Shown in pieces: positions 9,767 through 19,094 of a stretch of DNA of 64,000 nucleotides (the first letter of the stretch is position 1; each line of letters starts with the position of its first letter). A program made the position numbers and the translations under genes. The stretch covers positions 2,581,873 through 2,645,872 of the forward strand of contig CP012818.1 of the NCBI GenBank assembly GCA_001936135.1, written 5' to 3'. The DNA comes from Saccharomycopsis fibuligera x Saccharomycopsis cf. fibuligera (lineage: Eukaryota; Ascomycota; Saccharomycetes; Ascoideales; Saccharomycopsidaceae). Under the pieces are notes generated by a model, which saw only the letters and a program-made list of their open reading frames with translations, searched no databases and was not told where the DNA came from.

Positions 9767-11247
9767 TGGTAACAAACACTTTTAGTTTTAGTGGGCAATA
9801 TTTAAATGGTTGTATGGCATCTGTAGTAAAAAAAATTGTGGAAGTGTGTGTTTTGATGTTCTTAAAAGTCAAGGGATTCACTTCTATAAATGTTTTGCTC
9901 ACTTCAAACAAATATATACTGGGAAGCGGTTTTTCCTTTTTCGCTGTACCTGTGGCTACTTTTTTTAGCGTGATATATAATGATCAAAAAATTTCTGTTT
10001 CTACTGATTGGGAAGATAAAATTTGTAATAAGATTAAATTCTTTAATTCGAGAAAGCCATACAAAGCTGTCAGAAAGAAGAAAATAGCAAAACCAAATCA
10101 CTGTTTGAGCTTATAATTTAGTATACTCCTGAAAATCAAATACCCAACTGTCAAAGGTTTGACTTCAATCTGTTTCTGTCAAAAGGCGATTTTGACATTG
10201 ATGCCCATTTTCACCATTCCAGCACCTGAGTAAGAAACAATAAGTTGCAATGGTAGCAGACTCACCCTTTCCTTGGTGATATCATGTTTTTAAGTTTAAT
10301 CTTCAAGGTGCCTTATGTCACAATCACTTTGTTATATCTTAAGCAAAATATGGCTTTTTCTGTTTAAGGTGAAAACGCGATATCTTATAGGTACAATACT
10401 GCATCTATTTGCGTTTTCATTGCAAAGGTATAAGTTTAGCTATCATGGTCTTATTGCCGCGCAGAGAAACTGTCCTGTGACGCAAAGCTAGAACAAGTGC
10501 ACGCAATTTCACTAGGATCCATGGTAAAACTTAGGTCCTTTCTCTCTCCAAAAAATTTCTCAACGAAACTAACAAGTGCACATATTCCACTAAAATCTTA
10601 ACTGGTAAATCTTAATAGGAATACGGCGCGAAAGAACTAATAATTCTTTTTGCGTGAGGAAGCACAAATTTCAGTAATTAAATCAACTTCCCATCTTCAA
10701 CCAAGAATATGCATGTTCTGTTCAAAAAGCATGTTTGTGACTGCAATATGCAGGAATCGCATTGCAATGCAACCTTCCCTCCGTCCCTTTCCGCCTGCAT
10801 TACTATGGAGCTATAGCAAATCCTTATTTTCGTGATTTGCAGTAGGTAGCATAATTTATTAATTGTATACAGACCTTCAAAAACAAAACATATTAAAGAA
10901 AATGTAAACAAGTTGACATTGCCAATTTCGCAACGCGTTATAGAATAGTGAAGGCACACAAATAAGACAATTATAGATAATTGTACGAACTGTTCGAAAA
11001 AAAATTCAACTTCAGGAAAAGGAATTGTAGGTGCTTTATGTTTTTAGCCATTACTAGGTTAGTGAACACTTTTTAATTGAATTAGCTATATCTATAAAGT
11101 AGTGCAATTGACAAACAATGAATTTCTAATGTCACAAAAACCAATACTTTTTACTTTTAAATTTTTCATTTTGCATATTACAAACTTATAAACCCAGGAA
11201 CAATATTTGCTGATGTAAGTTCATTAAAGACTTCTCAGAATTGTTCT
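9767..11247. other. gene-free spacer
   Basis: 1.5 kb without a supportable gene. A plus-strand frame of about 140 codons across 9688-10116 begins at a non-ATG codon and runs antisense over the microprotein gene, so I do not annotate it. No decayed family copy was recognised here. Confidence 0.4.
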
Positions 11248-11433
11248 TCAATTAACATAAGATACCTCCTTAGTGCACCAGTTGCAGCAACTTTGACATT
11301 CTTCATGTTGACAATCAGTGCATTTCGAATCCCAATTTTCGCCCTCGCAATCGCATTTACAGCACCGCCAATAATAGTGATTTTGAACAACAGTAAATCT
11401 AGATGGTCTCCATGGAGCTTGTCTACTTGACAT
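11248..11433 (-). CDS. cysteine-rich zinc-binding microprotein, 61 aa
   Basis: Complete from the ATG at 11433. The first 21 residues are basic and aromatic (R, W, Q, H, Y). Motif: W-R-C-C-K-C, ten residues including one more Cys, then C-T-D-C-Q-H-E-E-C-Q-S-C, followed by C-N-W-C. The second module matches C-x2-C-x-H-x2-C-x2-C exactly. The extra C-N-W-C suggests additional metal or disulfide capacity compared with other copies. Same strand and similar size as its neighbours. Confidence 0.7.
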   Translation of the reverse strand: MSSRQAPWRPSRFTVVQNHYYWRCCKCDCEGENWDSKCTDCQHEECQSCCNWCTKEVSYVN

Positions 11434-12114
11434 CCTTGCTGGTAAACTTTAAAAGCTTAGATAAAGAATATCGATAAGCCAAAAGGTACTTTCAGACTTC
11501 TTAAAGTGTAAACTAAGCCAGTTAACTTGTCTTTCTTAAATATTTGCCAGGAAATGCTTGGGTAGTATTACGAGCTCCCTGTAGCTAGTGTTGCCGCCTA
11601 AATAGAGCAATTATTCATGCAGGGACGTTTTTACACTTCTTATGCATCACATTTTTTTTCGGTCGTGCAGCTCGTCCTGCATTCAAATGTACGTCTAAAG
11701 ACTGCGTACGATAAAACAATAGGTTTTTCAGATCTTTTTCGCTTAGTGTTGCTGTGTTTATTAAGTTGAATACCGTCTCTCAAGATGTAGCACAACTGCA
11801 GTAAAAATACAGTTGTTTGAGTATGTTTCTTGTGCAGTTGTTTAAGCGAGCAGTTTCAGGAATTTTTTTTTCCACACGAAAGTTCGATTTATTAACTATA
11901 TTTAAATGATAGAAAAGATAGTACCTGATTATATAGCACCACGGGAGCCAAGCAAAAAGCCAACTGCACAAACATGACAGCTGCTCCGGAGCACCAAAAA
12001 TCCCTTTCTCACAACCACAAGCCAATAAATTAACGTAAATTTGTTGAAGCTTTCGGAAACTTAATCGCCAGCTTAAAAAAGCAAAGTATTATATTTGAAC
12101 AGTCCTGAAGCTTC
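11434..12114. other. spacer, no gene seen
   Basis: AT-rich sequence without a family motif or another recognisable frame. T-runs near 11651 and 11863 are the only low-complexity features. Confidence 0.35.
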
Positions 12115-12255
12115 TCATGCCCGCCGCAAGCTCTCTTCGCAATCACCACATTTTCTATGATCACAACACTGACAAAAGTAAATGCCTCTGCCCTGTATTC
12201 CTTCACACTGGCAGCATGACCAGGCAAGATAAATATATTGATTTTGGCGCCCCAT
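12115..12255 (-). CDS. cysteine-rich zinc-binding microprotein, 46 aa
   Basis: A short ATG-to-TGA frame that ordinary gene calling would miss. Motif: W-S-C-C-Q-C at residues 12-17, ten residues, C-Q-C-C-D-H-R-K-C-G-D-C, then a seven-residue tail rich in E and R. All eight expected Cys/His positions are present at the family spacing, which is the main reason for calling a 46-codon frame a gene. The nearest copy is 384 bp away on the same strand. Confidence 0.65.
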   Translation of the reverse strand: MGRQNQYIYLAWSCCQCEGIQGRGIYFCQCCDHRKCGDCEESLRRA

Positions 12256-12638
12256 TGTATGATTTTTATGTGGCTTGTGTTCTATGTTTCTTATAAGATT
12301 CGTTTGATGAATTTAGGGGAATGAAGTGAAGCATTATGTTCTTTTTTTTTTAATTTTTTTGATTTCTGGTATTGTACACTGATTGTATATAGGCCCAAAG
12401 AATTCTTCTAGCAATTCTAATTGATCCTTCCCTATACTTATCAAAACACTAAGTAACCTCAATACATACTGATCACCGTAGATACTTGCATGAACCATGC
12501 CATATAATGGATTTTAATTCTCCATGCCCTTCTCTTGTTACTAAGAAGTAGAAAAGTACCAATACCAAAAACCTGGTAAATTTCTCTGTTTGGCAACTAT
12601 TCTGTCCACTGAAAATTCATATTTTGGATGACATCCTC

Positions 12639-12770
12639 CTAGCCAAATCTTATGCCTTCCATACATCTCTTGCAACGTAAATTTCGACACCTAAAGCAGT
12701 AGTTGTCTCTTATTTTGTTTTCTTTTCCACAAATGTGACAATACCAAAATTGGTACAGTGAGTACAGCAT
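12639..12770 (-). CDS. cysteine-rich zinc-binding microprotein, 43 aa, Asn variant
   Basis: ATG at 12770, TAG at 12641-12639. Motif: W-Y-C-H-I-C, ten residues, C-F-R-C-R-N-L-R-C-K-R-C. Two ligand positions differ from the archetype: the second Cys of C-C is His, and the His of the second module is Asn. The second module is strongly basic. It shares Asn and the N-L-R-C-[KR]-R-C ending with the copy at 14271, so these two form a subfamily. Two CTG codons in the first five would be Ser in a CUG-Ser yeast. Confidence 0.6.
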   Translation of the reverse strand: MLYSLYQFWYCHICGKENKIRDNYCFRCRNLRCKRCMEGIRFG

Positions 12771-14270
12771 ATTTGGGGAGTACTAAATTTTCAAGTTAAT
12801 TGATTTCTTAGCAGGACAGGCACCATACCTGAATTAGGACAGTATATATATAATCACAGAATAGATTTATAATATATTTTTTAAACTCTGCTCATCAAAC
12901 TCAAAATAGAAACAAACTTCCAAACTGATTCTATAATATGGGTACTTCGGTAAACAAGGTAAAGTTAGATGTGTGTTCGTTATGCATGTTCGTTAAAATA
13001 ATAAACAAATTTTAACGTCACAAAGTTGAAAGGTGGTAAATTATCCAACTGCAGACATATCTTTGTAATCTTTTTATAAAAGAACTCGTTGGAAACGAAT
13101 ATAAATATTGTATTTATGCATATATGAATACCTGTTCAATTAAAAGTATGCAAACTTTGAGCGTGATAAAGGTTTTATGGTTTGGTAGAAAATTCAAGAA
13201 AAAAATCGAACCAAAAGTGCAAAATAAATACTGCTACTAGTTGCTGTACCAGAAAATATCAATTTTTTGACACTTTCTTGCATCACATGCTAGGTAAGCT
13301 TACTTATAAACGGAGCACAATTTAGCACCTTTCGCAAAAAGAGAATTTAGTGACTTTGGCAGGAAATTCTTCTGTCTAGTTATGTTTTGATATTGACTAT
13401 CTTTTATAACAACACAGTAAGAGATAGGAAGATCTGCTTTTCATTGTACTTGTGGGAATAATACAAAATGTCGACTTTCAGTCAAACTGAACGTTTTACG
13501 TATATGCTAACAGGAACTAACTTTATTCATACATCAAATCTTATTATACCCCCTAAAATTCGCATCACAATATATAGCCTCCTCAATAAACTTTATTCTT
13601 ATGAAAACTCCATATGCTAGTATGTTCCATTTAAGGACATAATTTGATAATCCCGGAATTGCCTAATTCATCTTATTGATGTCGCAAGCGCTTGTTCAAG
13701 TCGAAACAAAAAGCCAACTTTAATTGAACATCATCGTCACTTGTTTTCACTATTTTAATAAGGAAAGTGGTTTCGTTTCTGGTGTTATTATTTAAACAAA
13801 AAGAGAGAATGCTGCTGATATGTTGGTTAGATAACTACTGATTGTCGGTTTGAATGAGGACCGGTGAGATACAAATCTACAAGCCTAAGTACACCTTCTA
13901 AATGGGTTGACTATATTACCTCAAAGAAGTACATATTGCAAAGCCTGTAAAACATTTATTTTCAAAAGAAACAGTAAAAAAGTCAACAGAATTTTATTTT
14001 TATCTTTGTATACGATTAGTATATACTTTGAAATTTTTGCTCCATAAATGCACGGTTTACATTAGCAACAACTGTTATCGGTATATTGGCATAAGCTTCA
14101 CGAATTGCGTTCTGCCACCAGTATATATTAGAAGGAACCTTCCTCTGTAGGAAGCAACAAACAATTTGTATATATGGTCACTTTCTTATAATTAATAAAA
14201 CCATTTTTTTTTCAATTTTTGCCATTGACCTATCCTGTTTTTGTTATACACAATATTTGTCAAATAGTAA
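12771..14270. other. AT-rich gene-free spacer with exon-like remnant
   Basis: No complete gene. On the minus strand, 14183-14026 is open for 52 codons. A pyrimidine tract ending in CTACAG (complement of about 14145-14165) precedes a protein-like stretch that includes Y-W-W-Q-N-A-I-R-E-A-Y-A-N. It could be a second exon downstream of the microprotein gene at 14271-14390 or a relic. I found no matching 5' splice site. Confidence 0.3.
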
Positions 14271-14390
14271 TCATGCAATGGTATATTCTCTGCACCTTCT
14301 GCATCGCAAGTTGCAACATCTCCGGCAATATTTGCTGGCAAGATAATTCCCACACTGGCAAATACAGCAAGCCCAACCGTCGTACAGCAT
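14271..14390 (-). CDS. cysteine-rich zinc-binding microprotein, 39 aa, Asn variant
   Basis: The smallest copy: ATG at 14390, TGA at 14273-14271. Motif: W-A-C-C-I-C, ten residues including one Cys, C-R-R-C-C-N-L-R-C-R-R-C. Almost nothing lies outside the motif (five residues before W, six after the last Cys), which shows the double module itself is the conserved unit. Asn replaces His as in the 12639 copy, and both genes begin ATG-CTG-TAC. Confidence 0.6.
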   Translation of the reverse strand: MLYDGWACCICQCGNYLASKYCRRCCNLRCRRCREYTIA

Positions 14391-14841
14391 CTCGTTAAAA
14401 AGTAGTTATGTTTAGAATACCATTAAGCTTTTTTAACGCTTAAATGAAAAACGTTTAATTTAAAAAGACTAAAAGACAACATGTATTAAGGAAAAAATCT
14501 ACAACTTAAATACTTCGCGATATTTTATGAGTAGAAATTAAAAGTAACGAACACTGTAAAAAATTTTGAAATGCGGCCCTCCAAAGACTATAACATGCTA
14601 TCCACGTGCATAGTACGTATGTGAACAAGTTTGTTTCATGAACACCAGAAAAAATGCATAAGTGATAAGTAATCCCAAGTGATAAGTAATCTAAAATGCT
14701 ATTAAAAAACATATTGAAATGTAATGTCTGCATACGAATTTTCGTTTCGCTGAAAACTGGTCCCCTGAAATAGCCTTCTGACAGACTAAAAAATTAAACA
14801 TTTCGAAAAATATCATATTCAAATTCCATTCAACAGGGCTC
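14391..14841. other. spacer, no gene seen
   Basis: AT-rich, no family motif. A direct repeat of CCAAGTGATAAGTAAT-type sequence occurs near 14655-14690. Confidence 0.3.
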
Positions 14842-14931
14842 ACATCATCCGCCTATCACAGCAAGACGTGAGATACAAACTCTAGCTTGCTTGGTTATTA
14901 TTTTTCCGCAAAAGCAGCATATTCCAATATA
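14842..14931 (-). pseudogene. decayed zinc-binding microprotein copy
   Basis: In one frame: I-C-C-F-C (from 14922), exactly ten residues, then C-I-S-R, four residues, G-G-stop-C ending at 14842. Relative to the family the second Cys is CGT (from TGT), the third GGC (from TGC), a TGA precedes the last Cys, and the His codon is GCT. The Trp is displaced by one base (TAT-TGG-AAT-ATGC). The exact spacing of all seven positions identifies it as a dead copy. Confidence 0.55.
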
Positions 14932-17471
14932 GGTAAATAATCAATCTAAGTCATCTACAATAAATCTATATCCGAAAATATTTTCTTAGTAGTTGTATTT
15001 GTATTTATAGAGCTACTCCATCCCTTATTTTTCAAACTTGAATTTATTTAGTAATCGAAGAACAATTTCCAAAGGTAGAAACAAGGGACCTGTCAAAATA
15101 TTCGCTCTATTATAATAAAATAAACATGTAACCTTATTCACATACACCTTCTTCAACCTTTCTTTGTAGTTTCTCCTTTCTCATCTTTACATAAACGGTA
15201 TGCTGAAACTCTCTCAATGTGAATAAACCCACTGTGAAAGCTTGATCTTTTTATGAAATTATAACATAACATTCTAGAAATTCTATTGTAATAAAAATCA
15301 GGCTCAGAGACTATCTCCTTCTAGTGCGGCACCAAATTTGAAATTTCAAAAGTGTCTGTCTTCCGTGTAGTTTATATTGCCTTTGCTTCATCTAAGTATC
15401 AAATTGGGTCCTGAAATTTCCGCTTTGACTCCTTGAGAAAAAGGAATGCTTGTGTAAGCCGAATTAAAGTGTCGGGTACGATGCATGCCATGCTTTTTGC
15501 AGTTCTACTGCAACCTAGCGTATTAAATTGCATATTCTGGGTCCGCTTACTGTTACTTTAACCTTAAAATAAGATACACTGTAAACAATTACAAAACACT
15601 GAGGTTAACATTACGCTACAAAACAAGTTTACAAGCTTAACAAGGCAATATATCACTAGGTTTCATCAATGATATAAACAAAATATCTAAATTAGGCACA
15701 GATTATTGCAAGAAAATGCTTGTGTTGATCAAGAAGTGATAGGTTTATCTATTTTGTAAAACACCCAATTTTATGCAATCGTCTGAGTCTTGCTATTAGA
15801 CAAATTTGTGGCAGTGGTCCTCCTGGGAAACCCGTTATCATCTGTGTTCTTAAAATGAGACGTTGGTTGCGTTTTAGTTGACTTGTCCATGTTACGTCAA
15901 GTACTAGAGATGGATAATAATACCATGTCACTAGAACATCTTGACCCAGAAATTATTACAAAGCAAAAACTTGAGGCATTTTGAGCAATCGTTGATGTTT
16001 AACATCTGTGGTGCTGATTGACAGGAACATGGTTTCATCGTTATATATTGAAAGTCTTATTTGGCAAGTATAAATGCTGTGGGGCTGTGGAGCTCACAAG
16101 ATATGGGAGAAATTTTAAAGATAGTATGACATTTGGAACTTAACCAGACACACATCATTCATACCTATTATCATATACGTTAAAAAATAACTAATTTTGT
16201 CTTGATCGTGATGGTTAATGATGACCTCGATGACTATGTTTTGTCGATAAGGGTTGAAACAATTGTTTTATTATTAAAAGAAAAATTCAAAGAAAATGTA
16301 GATGACTTATATACAAAGTAATTCCTTTTTTATAAAGTGGACATACATAATGTTAGTCATCCGGCTCCTGATTCGTGCTTTTTCTAATTGGTGTTTAATT
16401 AAATTGCCTAAAATCTTGTTTTTGATGCAACTGGGCCACTTTCTTTGGTTTTTATAAACACTTGACTGAACGCATTAGATTGAACAGTATTCTAGTAACT
16501 TTGACAGGGCACTCTACTAAATTTAGTGAGAGTCTTTATACATTCAATGAAGTGAAAAAAAAACTAAATCCTAACTTAATTGAAAAATAACATACTGGAT
16601 GGGTAAGTACAGGATGCTCTAGCGTATACTATCTTTCCAATTCATTTCAAAATATTTTCAACTGGCTTCCAAGCACAATTATCTAGAAAAATGCTCAACT
16701 AAATAAACAGAAATCACTTTGTCAGTCTTATGAGTTTGTGAGTTTTTGTACTTTTTAAGATTAGAAACTCAACAGTTGCAAAGTAATTCCAAGAAAGTTC
16801 CTCAGAATTGGAGATAGATAAAAACCATTGCAACATCGTCACTTTGGCCGTATATCCGCTTATTCTTGATCATTAAATCTAATCTTTAGCCTCCAAAGCG
16901 ATAAAAACAGTTAAATCAGCAGCCATAATGGCAAGTAGCACATTGAGGATGTGAGGCTAGGAAACCAACTTGTGAACCACAAGGGTGTTACTTGGCTGTA
17001 CGAACATTATAATCATTACGATGTCAGCAGATCCAAGTCATCAAAGGATATTCAGTATCAAATGGTCTGATTATCGCTGTGCGAACGGAACCCAAATGAA
17101 ACTCTGCTTTAAAATAGTTGGCTAAATTGATAAATTTGTTTTGGTAAGAGCGGTTACTTCTGGTTTCTGAAGTTTAATTTCCATCCTGACATTCCATTAT
17201 ACTACTGATAAGAAATTTTCACAGATATAGCTCCCAAAGCCTTTAACAAAAACAGAGTTTTTACTTGGAAGCTTTTTCAAAGTTTTTAGACCTTTTATTT
17301 ATTAGTGGTATGATTCTGTACAATTGCTAAAATGACTGATCACATTTCAAAATTACACCAGCGTTCCCTTTTCTTGCTTTGCACATTCGCAGAATGGAGT
17401 ACGTATCCATATCAATACCAATTTTGACGGTAAACAGCACTTGCCTTTGGTTCCTTTTTGAAAGTTAGCAA
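14932..17471. other. AT-rich gene-free stretch
   Basis: 2.5 kb with no supportable gene on either strand. One weak trace of the family second module occurs on the minus strand at about 16930-16965 (S-H-P-Q-C-A-T-C). The right end serves as the 3' flank of the BTB gene. Confidence 0.4.
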
Positions 17472-18812
17472 TCAGAGAAAATCCAATTGTCGATTCCAGT
17501 TGAAATTACTCGTCACCCCTTCTAACTTAATAGCTACAAATTTTGCTTTATCCAATTTAACCTCCACTTTCCACTGCGATTTCACCACACTAAGCACGAG
17601 TTCTTCTTGAGTCTGTTGATTCAACAAATCACCAATCCAACCTTCTTTTAATTCTACACCATTAAGTTTCATGTGAGTCGATTTCAATATCTCTGCATTA
17701 ACAATTGTAGCAGTCTGTACCTTATCACTTTCGGCTTGCGTAATTTGGAAACTAGTGCTGTTGATTATAGGGTTGTCGACAAGTTGCTTGAATGTATTGC
17801 GAATCGTTTTACTAATATTGTTGACGAATTTGAGTTTAACCGTCCGTGAGTATTTGTCGAAAACTAAAAAAGTCTCATTGGAATCAATTTGAACAACAAG
17901 ATCTCTTTCTTTAGTGTCCATGTATGGTCTAAGGTATTTCACTGCTGTGTACAATTCTGGCTGAGCGAGATTCACAGCAAAATTAGAAAGATCATTACTG
18001 GAGGTGTTGCTAACACTGTTTTGTTTTGGATCCCCATCCAAGCATATCCTTAAGCCCTTTCTTTTAATGTCGTCAAGAAAAAGCAAAATTTCTTCATTTA
18101 AAGTGAATGGATTGATAAAGATATGATGTGCCACTAACTTTTGCTCAAGGGCATGGAAATGATAATATCTGCATTCCCTGATCAAAGCGCCACGTATGAC
18201 ACTGGAATCAATATCACGATCGTAGCCTTTCAAGAAATCCACAATCATGGCAAAAAGCGTTGGGCATCGATCCGGAAGAGCAATTGGAGCTTGTGGAGGT
18301 GGTCGAACTACATTCTTGCTAGCAAGCAATGTGGTTGGGTCTCTGAAAATGGAGTTGTAAGTAACACTGAAAAAATTGGGATAATTTCCCTCAGAACTAA
18401 TAATTTTCTTGGAAAACTTGAATGCTTGATTACCAATATCAGCAAATATGTCAAACTTGTACAAGAGTTCTTGTAATCTTGGTAAGCTGAAGTAGAAAGA
18501 GTCAGAAAATAAGTAAACAAATTCCATTGGTGACAGAACTTCAAGATAGTATCCTTGCAAATGCATTATAATTTTGTCAAACACCCTAGGAGAACGGTCA
18601 ATAAACAATGTCTTGTCAGCATTTTCCAGCTTACTAAAATAGTTGGTGAAATATGACGGCGAGTCCGATGATAATGAAGCCCCACTGATGTTGTAGCTCT
18701 TGTTTCCCACTCGAATGTTGTACATCTTTTCCATAGGAAGCACTTCAGGAATTACAGGCTGAAACTCGAGCTCTGCTTGGCTGTCAAAGCTAGGGGTATG
18801 AAAATTGCTCAT
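17472..18812 (-). CDS. BTB/POZ domain protein of the YLR108C/YDR132C family
   Basis: 446 residues from the ATG at 18812. Residues ~30-125 form a T1-type BTB fold (Y-N-I-R-V-G-N-K-S-Y, later S-P-R-V-F-D-K-I-I-M-H-L-Q-G-Y-Y). A second BTB-like half follows at ~160-235 (F-L-K-G-Y-D-R-D-I). This two-part layout and length match the paralogous, little-studied S. cerevisiae proteins YLR108C and YDR132C. The C-terminal 200 residues are predicted alpha/beta without a named domain. It is transcribed divergently from TRM82 across 282 bp. Family assignment rests on overall resemblance; molecular role unknown. Confidence 0.7.
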   Translation of the reverse strand: MSNFHTPSFDSQAELEFQPVIPEVLPMEKMYNIRVGNKSYNISGASLSSDSPSYFTNYFSKLENADKTLFIDRSPRVFDKIIMHLQGYYLEVLSPMEFVYLFSDSFYFSLPRLQELLYKFDIFADIGNQAFKFSKKIISSEGNYPNFFSVTYNSIFRDPTTLLASKNVVRPPPQAPIALPDRCPTLFAMIVDFLKGYDRDIDSSVIRGALIRECRYYHFHALEQKLVAHHIFINPFTLNEEILLFLDDIKRKGLRICLDGDPKQNSVSNTSSNDLSNFAVNLAQPELYTAVKYLRPYMDTKERDLVVQIDSNETFLVFDKYSRTVKLKFVNNISKTIRNTFKQLVDNPIINSTSFQITQAESDKVQTATIVNAEILKSTHMKLNGVELKEGWIGDLLNQQTQEELVLSVVKSQWKVEVKLDKAKFVAIKLEGVTSNFNWNRQLDFL

Positions 18813-18988
18813 AATTGCAGATTAGATGAAGGTTAAATGTGTTTAAGGCGCTAACGATGTCAAACTAATACATAGCTTCAAGAGAAGTAGCCAATATAAT
18901 ATAATAACATTAGTATTACACGTTTGTCTATAGATGAAAATACCACAACGTTCGGAGCCCCGGGGTAGAAGAAAAGTGGAACTTTAAT

Positions 18989-19022
18989 GCGATGAGCTGC
19001 AAAACAGAAATAAAAAAATTTT
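18989..19022 (+). promoter_or_regulatory. PAC and RRPE motifs of the ribosome-biogenesis regulon
   Basis: GCGATGAGCT (18989-18998) is a perfect PAC element, and AAAAAAATTTT (19012-19022) contains the RRPE core AAAATTTT. They sit 73-106 bp upstream of the TRM82 ATG at 19095, the usual position and order in ribosome and tRNA biogenesis promoters, where Dot6/Tod6 (PAC) and Stb3 (RRPE) act in S. cerevisiae. Binding here is inferred. Confidence 0.65.
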
Positions 19023-19094
19023 ATTTTTATTTCAACGGTGATAATTGAAAGAGACTATATCAGACACTACCCCAACAAAACCAGCACACGCATA

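Noticed and set aside
9688-10116. Plus-strand frame of 142 codons
   Set aside because: Begins at GTG and runs antisense over the microprotein gene at 9560-9766; no domain or start context.
16925-16970. Minus-strand S-H-P-Q-C-A-T-C resembling the end of the second module
   Set aside because: Only three of five second-module positions fit and no W-x-C-C-x-C is found upstream; too weak to annotate.
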